From the NCBI RefSeq assembly GCF_004369225.1, contig NZ_QFFZ01000006.1, positions 62,001-126,000 of the forward strand: 64,000 nucleotides of DNA. The letters run 5' to 3'. Positions 42,742 to 52,895 of this stretch are shown piece by piece (the first letter of the stretch is position 1; every line of letters starts with the position of its first letter). Both the position numbers and the translations under genes were made by a program. Origin of the DNA: Pelotomaculum propionicicum (GTDB lineage Bacteria; Bacillota; Desulfotomaculia; Desulfotomaculales; Pelotomaculaceae). The notes beneath the pieces are model-generated. The model was not told the DNA's origin. It searched no databases and saw nothing but the letters and a program-made list of their open reading frames with translations.

Positions 42742-44334
42742 TTACCGATTGTTATTTGAACAACGAGCCAATTTCATTCGCATAAACCAGTCAAATGCAT
42801 CCAACACATAATCAATCTCTTTTTGGCCCAACCCTGGATAAAGACCTATCCAAAATGTCCGCTCCATAATCAGGTCGGTGTTTTTTAGTTCCCCCGCTAC
42901 CCTGTAATGAACATCCTGGAAAGCAGGCTGTTTCAGAATATTGCCCGCGAAGAGCAACCTGGTGCGAATGCGGTGATCTTCCAGGTGTTGTATTAGCTGC
43001 TGCCGCGTAAAGGGGGCGCCGTCACGGACAGTCAGCGGAAAGCCGAACCAGCACGGGTCGGCATTTTCAGTGGATTTAGGCAGGATAAAAACATCTTTAT
43101 GCTTTTGCAGCCCGGCATAGAGTTGTTGAAAGTTTTTTCTGCGCATGCAGGCAAAATCAGCTAATTTATTCAGTTGCGCTACCCCAACCGCCGCCTGCAT
43201 ATCAGTTATTTTCAAGTTGTACCCTAAGTGAGAGTAGGTATATTTATGATCGTAACCGCTGGGAAGTTCCCCCAGCCGCCAGGCAAACCTCCGCCGGCAG
43301 GTATTGTCCTTGCCTGGCGGACACCAGCAGTCTCTGCCCCAGTCCCTGAAAGACTCGGTAATTCTCTTTAACAGCGGGTCGCTGGTCAGCACTGCCCCTC
43401 CCTCACCCATGGTAATGTGATGCGCTGGATAGAAGCTGAGGGTGGCCAGATCCCCGAAGGTACCGGTATATCTTCCTCTGTAAGTCGAGCCAAGAGCATC
43501 GCAGTTGTCCTCAATAAGCCAGAGGCCATATCTCTTTACTATCTTTGTTATTGCATCAAGGTTGAATGGATTACCCAGGGTATGGGCCAGGATGATGGCC
43601 CTGGTTTTAGTGCTTACTGCCGACTCCAACTGTTCAACAGCTACATTGTACGTCTCCGGGTCAACATCCACAAAGACAGGTGTCAGACGGTTTTGCAGAA
43701 TGGGGGCGACTGTGGTCGGGAACCCGGCCGCAACAGTTATCACTTCGTCGCCTGGCCTGAGCCGCCGCTCACCCAGCTTCGCTGAAGTAAGGCTGGAAAT
43801 CGCTAAAAGATTAGCCGAGGAACCGGAATTGGTTAGCAGACAGTAGCGCGCACCGAGAAAGTTCGCCAATTTTTCTTCAAAGAATGAAGCGTATCTGCCA
43901 GTAGTAAGCCAAAAATCGAGTGACGCGTTTATTAAACTTATTATTTCTTTCTCATCGTAAACTTTGCCGGCACAGGATACCCATGTTTTGCCCGGCTCAA
44001 AGGGCGGCGGTGTGTGAAACAAGTTATAAAACTGCTCAGCCCGACTGGAAATATCGCTTCTCCAGAGCTTCTCAAGACACGGCAGGTTAATTTCTCCCGC
44101 CTTGCCCTTGATATCCTCCTCTATGATTTTAAGCCGGCAATTTAAATCTATACCCAAAGGAATATTTACGCTTTTTTCAACAAAGAGATCTTCTGCCTCC
44201 AGAACATAAGACATTCTATTATCTGGGCCATCTGACTTTACCATTGGCCAAACATAATATCCCCCTGCACTAGACGAGGCCACAAGAACAAATCCACCCT
44301 CAATTATTAAAATATCCCCCGCTTTATATGTCAT
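42742..44334 (-). CDS. rfbH: CDP-4-keto-6-deoxyglucose 3-dehydrase (RfbH/AscC, E1) with extra N-terminal domain
   Basis: PMP- and [2Fe-2S]-dependent dehydrase that removes the 3-OH of CDP-4-keto-6-deoxyhexose. It has the DegT fold but the usual PLP lysine is replaced: [14 protein letters not shown] with His305/His306. Cluster cysteines 336, 338 and 346 are in [16 protein letters not shown]. Both are diagnostic of E1. Normal RfbH has about 437 residues; this has 530, because about 90 residues ([17 protein letters not shown] onward) are added in front, reminiscent of a PemK/MazF-like small barrel. No E3 reductase (AscD/RfbI) is in the window. Confidence 0.93.
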   Translation of the reverse strand: MTYKAGDILIIEGGFVLVASSSAGGYYVWPMVKSDGPDNRMSYVLEAEDLFVEKSVNIPLGIDLNCRLKIIEEDIKGKAGEINLPCLEKLWRSDISSRAEQFYNLFHTPPPFEPGKTWVSCAGKVYDEKEIISLINASLDFWLTTGRYASFFEEKLANFLGARYCLLTNSGSSANLLAISSLTSAKLGERRLRPGDEVITVAAGFPTTVAPILQNRLTPVFVDVDPETYNVAVEQLESAVSTKTRAIILAHTLGNPFNLDAITKIVKRYGLWLIEDNCDALGSTYRGRYTGTFGDLATLSFYPAHHITMGEGGAVLTSDPLLKRITESFRDWGRDCWCPPGKDNTCRRRFAWRLGELPSGYDHKYTYSHLGYNLKITDMQAAVGVAQLNKLADFACMRRKNFQQLYAGLQKHKDVFILPKSTENADPCWFGFPLTVRDGAPFTRQQLIQHLEDHRIRTRLLFAGNILKQPAFQDVHYRVAGELKNTDLIMERTFWIGLYPGLGQKEIDYVLDAFDWFMRMKLARCSNNNR

Positions 44335-44366
44335 CTTGATCCTCCTAATGATAACAATACAAAATA

Positions 44367-45182
44367 TTAGTCAATTTGATTGTTTTTATCATTAGAATAT
44401 TCCTGTTGACTAATATATTTCCACGAAAAATCACAGTTTTTCCAGATTTCATTCAGTTCTTTATAATCTTTATAAGTATCCATGCATTTCCAGAAGCCTT
44501 CATGTTTATACATGGCCAGTTCTTTTTCATTAACCAAATGTTCAAAAACTTCTTGCTCAAGAACACAATTATCATCCATATAATTCAATATTTTTCTATG
44601 AAATACACAAAAGCCACCGTTGATATAATCATTCAGTAAAGGCTTTTCTTGAAACCCGGTCACCATACAATCGGGGTCGATAGTTATTTTCCCGTATTTA
44701 GAACGCGGCCTGATTCCTGTTATAACACCAATCTTTTGCTTTAGCTTGAAATATTCTTCCAGCTTCTTTAGGTTGACATCTGAAACTCCATCTCCGTATG
44801 TCAAAAAGAAATATTCCTCATTAATATATTTCTCAATCTTTTTAATACGCCCACCGGTATTGGTCTCCATACCCGTGTCGGCAAAAATGATATTCCAGTT
44901 CTCTACCGGATCTCCGTCTTCCAGTATGGTATGAAAACCATTTTTTAAGTTTAGTTGAATATCCCCGCGATTTTTATAATTTATAAAATACTCTTTGATA
45001 AGGTGTCCTTTATAACCAAGACATAGAATAAAATCATTAAAACCATAGAATGAATAATGTTTCATAATATGCCATAGAATTGGGTGTTTACCTATAGATA
45101 ACAGAGGTTTGGGTTTATTCTCCGTCTCTTCCCTAAGACGGGTTCCTTTTCCGCCACATAAAATAACGACTTTAGGTTTCAC
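44367..45182 (-). CDS. rfbF: Glucose-1-phosphate cytidylyltransferase
   Basis: Forms CDP-glucose from CTP and glucose-1-phosphate. The nucleotidyl transferase motif [20 protein letters not shown] is at residues 9-28, followed by [22 protein letters not shown], the [11 protein letters not shown] region specific to cytidylyl rather than thymidylyl transferases, and [10 protein letters not shown]. 271 residues. GTG start at 45182 with AAAGGGG. The next gene downstream is rfbH. Confidence 0.95.
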   Translation of the reverse strand: MKPKVVILCGGKGTRLREETENKPKPLLSIGKHPILWHIMKHYSFYGFNDFILCLGYKGHLIKEYFINYKNRGDIQLNLKNGFHTILEDGDPVENWNIIFADTGMETNTGGRIKKIEKYINEEYFFLTYGDGVSDVNLKKLEEYFKLKQKIGVITGIRPRSKYGKITIDPDCMVTGFQEKPLLNDYINGGFCVFHRKILNYMDDNCVLEQEVFEHLVNEKELAMYKHEGFWKCMDTYKDYKELNEIWKNCDFSWKYISQQEYSNDKNNQID

Positions 45183-45216
45183 CGATGGTTGCCCCTTTCT
45201 GTTCTGAGTTAAAGCC

Positions 45217-46263
45217 TTAACTGAAAGCTAGCATAAATACCTTGCGATACAAGGGGAAAACCTTTTCAGGCAGAAAAGCGGTTACTCGTTTTGACTGGAG
45301 TCTGATCATTTCTTTTCGCTTAGTATGGTCGTTAACTATCCGGTCTAACAGTCGGGCTGTTTCCCGTACATCTTTATCATTTATCAGACAGCCGGACTCT
45401 CCAAGAATTTCCGGCACAGATGCCCGGTTAAAAGCGACAATCGGTACTTTAAGGTACATAGCTTCAATTAACGGAGTAGAAAACCCCTCATATTCACTCA
45501 TGCATAAGAAAACCCTTGACAGCCTGTAGTAGGCTAAGAGCTTTTTAAAGGAGGTACGGCCGGTCAGAAACACATTCTTTATCTCAAGCTCTTTAATCAA
45601 AGCCAACAGCTTCTGACAGTACCCGGCATGAGACGAGAAGCTTCCTACCAGGAACAGGCGGGACTTCGGATTAAGTCTTTTATGGTAATAATTAAATACC
45701 GAAATAGTGTCTTCCAGTTTTTTATTTGGGGTAATCTGGCCGACAAAAAGTATATTTGTATAGTCGTCATCATAGGCTTTCATTAACTGCAAATCAGGCT
45801 CCTGGTCATACTCCTCCAGGTCTACCGGCAGGGGTAACACACAAGTCTCTCCATAGCCCTCTTTATATAATTCCCCTTCAAGGTACTTGGTGGTGGTGAA
45901 AGCAAATTCAAACTGATTTTTCAGTTTTTTTAATTCCTCACGTCCTCCCAGCATGTAGATCTGAGACGGGTGGTTTTCGAAATACTCCGGCGGCATAATC
46001 CCGTGGTAAAAAAGTACTTTTCTTTTTGCTTTGATACCGGCCAGGGTTTTGGCTGCCCGTGACCCTATAAACATATGGTATATGATGTTATCTCTTTCGC
46101 CGTCCAGAGAAGATAAGTCCTTTGTTCCTGTTTCCTGCTGCCCTGTTTGTGTAAAAATGTCTGACTCACAACCAAGATCTTTGATAATTTTTTGCAAAAC
46201 CAAAACGGCATTGCTGATATCATCGCCGTGCCGCATGGAAGGGATGATCTGATCTATTTGCAT
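45217..46263 (-). CDS. GT4-family glycosyltransferase
   Basis: GT-B transferase, 348 residues. C-terminal half with NILFVGQITPNKKLEDTI, VFLTGRTSFKKLLAYYRLSRVFLCMSEYEGFSTPLIEAM (the EGFSTPLIEAM part is the E-x7-E donor motif) and VPIVAFNRASVPEI. No N-terminal TM. ATG with GATGGAGGG; about 35 bases before rfbF. Sugar and acceptor unknown. Confidence 0.88.
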   Translation of the reverse strand: MQIDQIIPSMRHGDDISNAVLVLQKIIKDLGCESDIFTQTGQQETGTKDLSSLDGERDNIIYHMFIGSRAAKTLAGIKAKRKVLFYHGIMPPEYFENHPSQIYMLGGREELKKLKNQFEFAFTTTKYLEGELYKEGYGETCVLPLPVDLEEYDQEPDLQLMKAYDDDYTNILFVGQITPNKKLEDTISVFNYYHKRLNPKSRLFLVGSFSSHAGYCQKLLALIKELEIKNVFLTGRTSFKKLLAYYRLSRVFLCMSEYEGFSTPLIEAMYLKVPIVAFNRASVPEILGESGCLINDKDVRETARLLDRIVNDHTKRKEMIRLQSKRVTAFLPEKVFPLYRKVFMLAFS

Positions 46264-46300
46264 GGCACGCCCTCCATCTTTATTAAAATTTTTAATAAGA

Positions 46301-47266
46301 TCAAATTTTATTAAATAAATCTAGGAGCCTTTTTTTCGCAGCCTTGTTATCAAAAAAGTACAGCTGGGATTCCGCATAAGCCATCACTTCTTCGTAAAAA
46401 CTGGTTTTCTTTAAAAGCTCACCGGCTAGTTTGACCGCTCCGTCAATATCTTGATAATTTTTTACGCACAGTCGCGGGAATAGTCTTTTTTGCGTATAAA
46501 AGTTGTCTGGAGCAATGCAGGGTATTTTTACCGCTGCGCAGTCAAGGGCAAATCTCCCCCAGATCTGCCGGAAGTCCAGGTGTAGTCCCATGAAGGAGTA
46601 ATTTAACTGAGTTATATAGTCTTCCCAACGTGGTGTGAAGTTGAAATAGATTTGCGGTATCGGCATATACTTTCTCATCAGACGGATGTATTCTTCATCT
46701 TTACGGCTATACATATCTATGGACCCTGGCAAGCCTATTTCCGAAAGCGCCGCCAGGTTGATAAAACCGTTTCGCAACATGGATCCCAGTTGAATTACCT
46801 GTTTTTTTTCAACCTGAGGACAAAGTTCCTCTCTAACCCTCTTCAGTGGAAAAGGGACACCGACCATCCCCACCGGCCTGGTCGTCATAGCCTTTATAAT
46901 GGGAATGTCGTATTCGTGCGTGACGCCTACCGCATCTGCTGTATTTAAAAGCTCAATAAATTTTACCTGCTTATCTCCCATGATGTAAGAGGTGAAATAT
47001 TCAATTTCACCATCCAAGAAAACGACAACCCGCGCCGACGATTGCCTTTTTATTTTCAGGCCCACCTCTATTGTTTCATGGCGCACAGCCACCATCACCA
47101 GGTCATATTCGCTGAAAAAATCATAGGAAAAACTGTTATGGCCATGCTCAAAAGACATACCGTTGTAATGGTCTCCCTCCATTACTGCAGCCCATTGGGT
47201 GATCCTGTTGACATCTTTTATCTTTAAATCACTGGGGGGGGTCTGACTGACCAGGCAAAACTTCAT
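46301..47266 (-). CDS. Glycosyltransferase-like protein, type A copy 1
   Basis: 321 residues, opening MKFCLVSQTPPSDLK. Ordered features: [33 protein letters not shown] (possible donor-side Asp), FIELLNTADAVGV, then GRFALDCAAVKIPCIAPDNF and the C-terminal LAGELL/AESQLYFF helices. This looks like a GT-B fold with the C-terminal donor domain, without a recognised family. Its closest relative is the copy at 49514-50503; it also shares the plan of type B. ATG with GCGAGGTG. Confidence 0.7.
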   Translation of the reverse strand: MKFCLVSQTPPSDLKIKDVNRITQWAAVMEGDHYNGMSFEHGHNSFSYDFFSEYDLVMVAVRHETIEVGLKIKRQSSARVVVFLDGEIEYFTSYIMGDKQVKFIELLNTADAVGVTHEYDIPIIKAMTTRPVGMVGVPFPLKRVREELCPQVEKKQVIQLGSMLRNGFINLAALSEIGLPGSIDMYSRKDEEYIRLMRKYMPIPQIYFNFTPRWEDYITQLNYSFMGLHLDFRQIWGRFALDCAAVKIPCIAPDNFYTQKRLFPRLCVKNYQDIDGAVKLAGELLKKTSFYEEVMAYAESQLYFFDNKAAKKRLLDLFNKI

Positions 47267-47278
47267 GATCTCACCTCG

Positions 47279-48268
47279 CTAGCTAATAAGGTTAAACAGT
47301 CTCATTTTGCACTGCTCATAGCTGAAAAGTTCAATTTGCGATTCGGCGTAGGATATTACTTCCTCATAAAAATCAGCATCGGATACCAATTTTTTCACCA
47401 GCGCGACCGCTCCCTCTATATCCCGGTGGGGTACGCACAGGCGGGGAAACAGGATTTTTTGTGTATATAATGAGGGGGGCGCCACGCACGGCATCCTGAC
47501 GGCGGCACAGTCAATGGGAAACCTGCCCCAGGAATACCGGTTATCCAGGTGCAGGCCCAAAAGGGAATAATTGGCCTGAGTTATATAGTGGTCCCAGCCC
47601 AAGTTATTGTATCTAAATTTTATCTGCTGAATTGGCAGGTATTCTCTTATAGACCGGACATATTCCATTTCTATTGGCTCCCATATATTAACAACACCCG
47701 GCATCCCAATTTCAGACAGTGCCGCCAGATTGATCAAAGCGTTACGGTTGTGAATAAGAAACGAACTTATGCTGCTGCCCAGTTCGATTTCTTCCTGTTT
47801 CTGGACAGGCGGACACATCTGGCGGACTCTTTTCAGCGGGAAGGGCAGACCGACCAGACCTACTGGCCTGGTGGTTAGCGCTTTGAAAAAAGGAACGCTT
47901 TCATCGTGCAGTACTGCCACGGCATCGGCCATATTTAACAGCTCCACCATCTTAGCCTTCAGAGAAAGAGGGGTATAGGTAGTAAAGTAATCAACTTCAG
48001 CATCAAGGAAAACGATCACCTTTGTTTTTGATCTTTGTTTGACTTTAATGCCCACCTCTATGGTTTCTTGCCTGAGGGCCAGCATAACCAGGTCAAACTC
48101 GTCAAAATAATCGTAATCCAGGCCGTAATCCCCCCGGTCGAAAAGCGGCCCGTTATATACCGTCCCGCCCATGATGGCGGCCCAAATATTGGTGTTGTTT
48201 TGCTGGATGGTGTATATTTTTCCATGGTCTGGATGATAGGGTTCTGCACTCAGCAGACAAAATTTCAC
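47279..48268 (-). CDS. Glycosyltransferase-like protein, type B copy 1
   Basis: 329 residues, opening MKFCLLSAEPYHPDHG. Shares with type [23 protein letters not shown] pair in LDAEVDYF, FPLKRVRQMCPPV and [19 protein letters not shown]. Probably a GT-B-like glycosyltransferase. Paralogue of the protein at 50516-51505 (long identical blocks such as [20 protein letters not shown]). GTG start at 48268 with AGGTGAATTACA. Type A follows 12 bases after it. Confidence 0.7.
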   Translation of the reverse strand: MKFCLLSAEPYHPDHGKIYTIQQNNTNIWAAIMGGTVYNGPLFDRGDYGLDYDYFDEFDLVMLALRQETIEVGIKVKQRSKTKVIVFLDAEVDYFTTYTPLSLKAKMVELLNMADAVAVLHDESVPFFKALTTRPVGLVGLPFPLKRVRQMCPPVQKQEEIELGSSISSFLIHNRNALINLAALSEIGMPGVVNIWEPIEMEYVRSIREYLPIQQIKFRYNNLGWDHYITQANYSLLGLHLDNRYSWGRFPIDCAAVRMPCVAPPSLYTQKILFPRLCVPHRDIEGAVALVKKLVSDADFYEEVISYAESQIELFSYEQCKMRLFNLIS

Positions 48269-48366
48269 TGTAATTCACCTCCGGTGAATCAATACTATTT
48301 AATCTTTCTATGAGCGCCTCTCCAATAGTTAATGCAGTTGCCAGCCAAATCAACATACTCATTTAT

Positions 48367-49488
48367 TTATGCTACCCCTGGCGGCTCATCCGTGAGGCCA
48401 TAATCTGCCACTTTTATCTTAAGGCAACTTGCGGCCTGATTTCCGTCTTTGTCAGTAACAACAATCGAAATAACATGAAACCCCACGTCTTTTGCCTTTG
48501 GCGTACCGGTAATACACACAACGACATCGCTTGCGGGCAGCTCGGTGATTATGTTCAATTTAGCCCACAAAGGGAGATTCACAGCCTCAATCCCGGTAAT
48601 CAGGCTATCCGGATCGGAGGCTACGATATCAATGCTAAAGGGCATTCCTATTAAGACGTTCTGGATTTTATCAGGCCCCGCACATACGGGTGGCTCGCCG
48701 CTTTTTTTAATAATCCGGACTAAGGCATCGACACACGATTTTGACTTTTCGCTTTCTGCCACTACCTGGTAGGACCAGAGTTGTCCCGGCACCGTATCTG
48801 TGGTATCCCAGGTAATCATAAAGGTATCGGAGTTTACGTTTAAAGGGCTGGAAACAAAGGGGGGGCCGGGCTGGGTAAACCCTCCGTTTGTACCACTGGC
48901 CTCCACATCATTGGCCAACCGGAAAGTCAGTAAACTGCCGTCAGGGTGTGCGACAGCCACAGGAAAGGAAAATATTGAATTTTCAGGAGCATTAACTATT
49001 ACAGGAGCTACGGCGACTGGAGAACCACTTGATGTTGTGAAGTCCACCAGTGTCTCCAGCTGATAACTGCCGCCCGGGTTATTGATGTGTTCTTTTAAGG
49101 CCAATCGATAGATACTTTTTATTCCCGCTCTCCATGCACCTTCAGTTTCCGTGTTAAGCGGATCTGGATAAGTATGTAAAATTGTCTTTTTTCCGGTTGC
49201 CGGATCTAGGGCTCTACCCAGTATCCAGTTATCCTTTTCGCTGAAATCTATAATGATATACTTGAGCATACCCGTGGAGGTACCATCACCAAAAGCGAGA
49301 CTGGTAACCCCTATTGTATCGAGAATGATATCTCCCCTGCCTGGAAGCCCATCCTGAGCGCTGCCGGAAAAGGCGTTCCGGCTGAAAGCATTTATCAATG
49401 TAAATTCAGCAGTGTTTGGAGCTATATCCGGGCGATGGCGCCATGATATCTGGCCGTAGTAATAGTGACCCAACTCCTTCTTCTCCAT
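48367..49488 (-). CDS. Ig-like/cadherin-like surface protein, long form
   Basis: 373 residues, no signal peptide. A beta-rich N-terminal region (HYYYGQISWRH, FGDGTSTGMLKYIIIDFSEKD) is followed by Ig/He_PIG-like units ([57 protein letters not shown]). The last ~115 residues closely resemble the short protein at 52533-52895, including the end DEPPGVA. The domains are typical of surface-exposed or matrix proteins. In the middle of the glycosyltransferase quartet, so it could be the glycosylated acceptor. ATG with GAAGGGGAT. Confidence 0.65.
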   Translation of the reverse strand: MEKKELGHYYYGQISWRHRPDIAPNTAEFTLINAFSRNAFSGSAQDGLPGRGDIILDTIGVTSLAFGDGTSTGMLKYIIIDFSEKDNWILGRALDPATGKKTILHTYPDPLNTETEGAWRAGIKSIYRLALKEHINNPGGSYQLETLVDFTTSSGSPVAVAPVIVNAPENSIFSFPVAVAHPDGSLLTFRLANDVEASGTNGGFTQPGPPFVSSPLNVNSDTFMITWDTTDTVPGQLWSYQVVAESEKSKSCVDALVRIIKKSGEPPVCAGPDKIQNVLIGMPFSIDIVASDPDSLITGIEAVNLPLWAKLNIITELPASDVVVCITGTPKAKDVGFHVISIVVTDKDGNQAASCLKIKVADYGLTDEPPGVA

Positions 49489-49513
49489 AATTTATCCCCT
49501 TCTATAATTTGTT

Positions 49514-50503
49514 TTAGTGAGAACTGATTCTATCATATAAATCGAGCAGCCTTTTTTTCGCCGCCTCGTTATCAAAATAGTCCAGCTGGGATTCAGCATA
49601 AGCCATCACTTCTTCGTAAAAACTATCATTCTTTAATAGCTCTTTGGCCATTTTGACCGCTCCGTCAATATCCTGACAACTTTTTACACACAATCGCGGG
49701 AAAAGTCTTTTTTGCGTATAAAAGTTGTCTGGAGCAATGCAGGGCATTCTCACCGCGGCGCAGTCAAGCGCAAACCTCCCCCAGATCTGCCGGAAGTCCA
49801 GGTGCAGGCCCATGATAGAATAATTGAGCTGGGTTATATAGTCTTCCCAGGGGGGTGTATGACTGAAATAAATCGGGGGCAAAGGCATGTATTTTTTCAT
49901 TAGACGGACATACTCTATATCCTCCGGACCCCACACATCTACTACTCCCGGCAAACCGATCTCAGACAGGGCCGCCAGATTGACAATGCCGTTCCGATTA
50001 AAGCTTTTACCCGTACCGCACCCCACGTGGATTGCCTGTTTTTTTTCAACCGGGGGGCAGAGTTCCTCCCGGACTCTCTTCAGTGGAAAAGGAACACCTA
50101 CCAGACCCACCGGCCTGGTGGTCAGAGCTTTTATTATTGGAATACTATATTCGTGCGTGACGCCTACCGCATCTGCCGTATTTAAAAGCTCAATAAATTT
50201 GACTTGCTTATCTCCCGGGAGGTACGAGATGAAATGCTCCATCTCGCCATCTACAAAAACGACAACGTGAGCCGTTGACTGCTTTTTTATTTTTAAGCCG
50301 ATCTCAATTGTTTCAAGACGTACAGCTGCCATCACCAGGTCAAATTCGCTGAAGAACTCGTAGGACAAACCGTTTTCACCACTGTCGAAAGCCAGACCGT
50401 TGTAATGAGCCCCTTCCATTACCGTAGCCCACTGGGTTATCCGGTTGACATCTTTTAAATCTAAGTCATTGGGGGGTGTCTGACTGACCAGGCAGAACTT
50501 CAT
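49514..50503 (-). CDS. Glycosyltransferase-like protein, type A copy 2
   Basis: 329 residues; near-identical opening to copy 1 (MKFCLVSQTPPNDLDLKDVN) and the same [20 protein letters not shown] segment, with an extra short insertion (GCGTGKSFNRNG) where copy 1 has SMLRNG. Suggests a recent duplication followed by divergence. Preceded by its type B partner with 12 bases between, the same spacing as in copy 1. Confidence 0.7.
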   Translation of the reverse strand: MKFCLVSQTPPNDLDLKDVNRITQWATVMEGAHYNGLAFDSGENGLSYEFFSEFDLVMAAVRLETIEIGLKIKKQSTAHVVVFVDGEMEHFISYLPGDKQVKFIELLNTADAVGVTHEYSIPIIKALTTRPVGLVGVPFPLKRVREELCPPVEKKQAIHVGCGTGKSFNRNGIVNLAALSEIGLPGVVDVWGPEDIEYVRLMKKYMPLPPIYFSHTPPWEDYITQLNYSIMGLHLDFRQIWGRFALDCAAVRMPCIAPDNFYTQKRLFPRLCVKSCQDIDGAVKMAKELLKNDSFYEEVMAYAESQLDYFDNEAAKKRLLDLYDRISSH

Positions 50504-50515
50504 AATCTCACCTCA

Positions 50516-51505
50516 CTAGCTAATAAGGTTAAGCAGTCTCATTTTGCACTGCTCATAGCTGAAAAGTTCAATTTGCGATTGGGCGTAGGAAACGGCTTCC
50601 TCGTAAAAATTGACGTCGGACACCAGTTTTTTAACAAGTGCGACCGCCCCCTCAATGTCGTAATAGGGTACGCATAGTCGGGGAAACAGGATTTTTTGTG
50701 TATATAAGGAGGGGGGCGCAACGCACGGCATCCTGACCGCGGCGCAATCAATGGGGAACCTGCCCCAGGAATACCGGTTATCCAGGTGCAGGCCCAAAAG
50801 GGAATAATTGGCCTGGGTAATGTAGTGATCCCAGCCCAGGTTGTTGTACCTGAATCTAATCTGTTGAATCGGTAAGTGTTTTCTTATAGATTGAATATAT
50901 TCCGTTTCAACTGGATCACGTATGTCCACCACACCTGTCATACCAACTTCAGACAGCACCGCCAGGTTTACCAATCCGTCACGGTTACGCACCATACTTG
51001 ATTGAATAATGCTGCCCAGTTCTATTTCTTCCCTTTTCTGTACAGGCGGACACATTCGGCGGACTCTTTTAAGCGGGAAGGGTAGGCCGACAAGACTCAC
51101 AGGCCTGAAGGTCAGCGCCTGGAAGAAAGGAAGACTTTCTTCGTGTAGTACCGCCACCGCATCGGCCATATTTAGAAACGCCACCATTTTTGCCTGCAAG
51201 TCACGGGTGATATGAGTGGTAAAGTGCTCAACTTCAGCATCGAGGAGAACCACTACTTTAGTTTTAGACTTCTGCTTGACTTTGAGGCCTACTTCTATCG
51301 TTTCTTGCCGGAGAGCCACCATAACCAGGTCAAACTCGTTAAAGTATTCATAGTCAAGGCCGTAATCCCCCCGGTCGAAAAGCAGACCGTTATATACCGT
51401 TCCACCCATGATGGCGGCCCAAATATTAGTGTGGTTTTGCTCATCGGTATATAATTTGCCATGGTCCGGGTGATGAGGCTCCATACTTAGCAGACAAAAC
51501 TTCAC
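50516..51505 (-). CDS. Glycosyltransferase-like protein, type B copy 2
   Basis: 329 residues, the paralogue of 47279-48268 ([20 protein letters not shown]). GTG start overlaps the end of the upstream dehydratase gene by four bases (GTGA). Shared blocks with copy 1: [42 protein letters not shown]. Part of the repeated B-A pair. Confidence 0.7.
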   Translation of the reverse strand: MKFCLLSMEPHHPDHGKLYTDEQNHTNIWAAIMGGTVYNGLLFDRGDYGLDYEYFNEFDLVMVALRQETIEVGLKVKQKSKTKVVVLLDAEVEHFTTHITRDLQAKMVAFLNMADAVAVLHEESLPFFQALTFRPVSLVGLPFPLKRVRRMCPPVQKREEIELGSIIQSSMVRNRDGLVNLAVLSEVGMTGVVDIRDPVETEYIQSIRKHLPIQQIRFRYNNLGWDHYITQANYSLLGLHLDNRYSWGRFPIDCAAVRMPCVAPPSLYTQKILFPRLCVPYYDIEGAVALVKKLVSDVNFYEEAVSYAQSQIELFSYEQCKMRLLNLIS

Positions 51506-52485
51506 CGCGCTTCACCCCCGGGAAATTGCTCACAGTACCATTCAATCGTGTCTTTTAGCGCCTGCTCCAGCGGGTATTGCGGCTGCCAACCGAGTATCTT
51601 TTTCGCTTTTTCCGTACTGAGGTACTGGTGACGAATTTCCTTGGACGCTGTATTTTTAATGACCGGATGTAAATGCGAACAACCCATCAGACTTAGAATC
51701 TTATTAACCAGTTCAATAACGGTTATCTGGAGCTCATTGCTGAAATTAAAGGCTTCCCCATGTATCGGGATTTCGTCCATTTTTTGGGCCAGGAAAAGAT
51801 ACGCCTCCGCTCCATCCTTAACATAAAAATAGTCCCTGATATATGTGCCGTCACTGCGAATAACGGGACTTTCACCCTGCAAGGCCGACCGGATTGTACC
51901 GGGTACCAGGCGGTTGAAGTTCAGGTCCCCAGGGCCATAAAAGTTGCCGCAACGGGTAACGCACACCGGTTGGTCGTAAGTGTAACTGTACATTTGTGCA
52001 ATTAAATCGGCACAGCTTTTCGAAACGTCATATGGGTGCCTGCCTTGCAACGGGGCTTCTTCTTTATACGGAAGGTGTTTATGTTCGCCATAAGCCTTAT
52101 CACTGGAGGCTAGAATAATACGCTCCACACCTTGATTCCGGCGGCATGCCTCCAACAGGTTCCAGGTGCCCCTGATGTTTGTATCAAAAGTGGACAGGGG
52201 GTTTTTTGTGGCAGTACTGACTATGGTCTGAGCAGCAAGGTGAAAGACGGTGTCTATTTCATATTCACTAATTGCTCTTTCCAATAGCATATAATTCTCC
52301 ACATTGCCGTTAACTACAATTATTCTTTGTTTTAACTGTTCGGTGAAAAGCCTTGATTTTGGTACATAGTCCCTTACCAGACCTATTACATTGGCCCCCT
52401 TATCTAATAAAAGCTCACATAAGTGGGTGCCCAGGAGTCCCGTGCATCCGGTGACAAAGACATTTTTATCTCTCCAGTAACTCAT
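51502..52485 (-). CDS. NDP-hexose 4,6-dehydratase, probably CDP-glucose 4,6-dehydratase (RfbG-like)
   Basis: Extended SDR, 327 residues from the ATG 52485 (AAGGGGC upstream). [14 protein letters not shown] (Rossmann), [20 protein letters not shown], the catalytic [10 protein letters not shown] and [15 protein letters not shown], and [18 protein letters not shown] are as in CDP-glucose 4,6-dehydratase. Together with rfbF and rfbH this supplies CDP-4-keto-6-deoxyglucose for the 3-dehydrase. GDP-mannose 4,6-dehydratase is a less likely alternative because the partner enzymes use CDP-glucose. Confidence 0.85.
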   Translation of the reverse strand: MSYWRDKNVFVTGCTGLLGTHLCELLLDKGANVIGLVRDYVPKSRLFTEQLKQRIIVVNGNVENYMLLERAISEYEIDTVFHLAAQTIVSTATKNPLSTFDTNIRGTWNLLEACRRNQGVERIILASSDKAYGEHKHLPYKEEAPLQGRHPYDVSKSCADLIAQMYSYTYDQPVCVTRCGNFYGPGDLNFNRLVPGTIRSALQGESPVIRSDGTYIRDYFYVKDGAEAYLFLAQKMDEIPIHGEAFNFSNELQITVIELVNKILSLMGCSHLHPVIKNTASKEIRHQYLSTEKAKKILGWQPQYPLEQALKDTIEWYCEQFPGGEAR

Positions 52486-52532
52486 CTCACTGCCCCTTCT
52501 TTTTAAGGAACCGGAAAACACAACATATTTTT

Positions 52533-52895
52533 TTATGCCACACCTGGCGGATCATCCGAAAAGCCATAATCGACAACTTTTATCTTAAGGAGGCTGGCTG
52601 CCCGGTTTCCGCTACCGTTAGTAGCCACTATTGATATGTCTTGAATCCCCTCATCCTCTGCAGCCGGAATTCCGGTAATACGAGCGACGACATCGGAAGC
52701 GGGAAGTTCAGTTACTACACAAATTGCAGCCCAAAGCGGTAAATCTACAGCTTCAATCCCGGTAATCAGGCCATCGGGATCGGAGGCTACTATATCAATA
52801 CTGAATGGTATGCCAATGAAGGCGTTCTGAATTTGATCCGGAACTACACATACAGTTGAACCACCGGTATTTTCAATTAATCCTTTATATACCAT
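52533..52895 (-). CDS. Short Ig-like protein (single He_PIG-type domain)
   Basis: 120 residues, matching the C-terminal domain of the protein at 48367-49488: [56 protein letters not shown] and the end DDPPGVA. No signal peptide. It may be a deleted copy of the long form, forming one Ig plus B-A module per duplication unit. First gene of the cluster on the minus strand; ATG with AGGTGG. Confidence 0.6.
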   Translation of the reverse strand: MVYKGLIENTGGSTVCVVPDQIQNAFIGIPFSIDIVASDPDGLITGIEAVDLPLWAAICVVTELPASDVVARITGIPAAEDEGIQDISIVATNGSGNRAASLLKIKVVDYGFSDDPPGVA

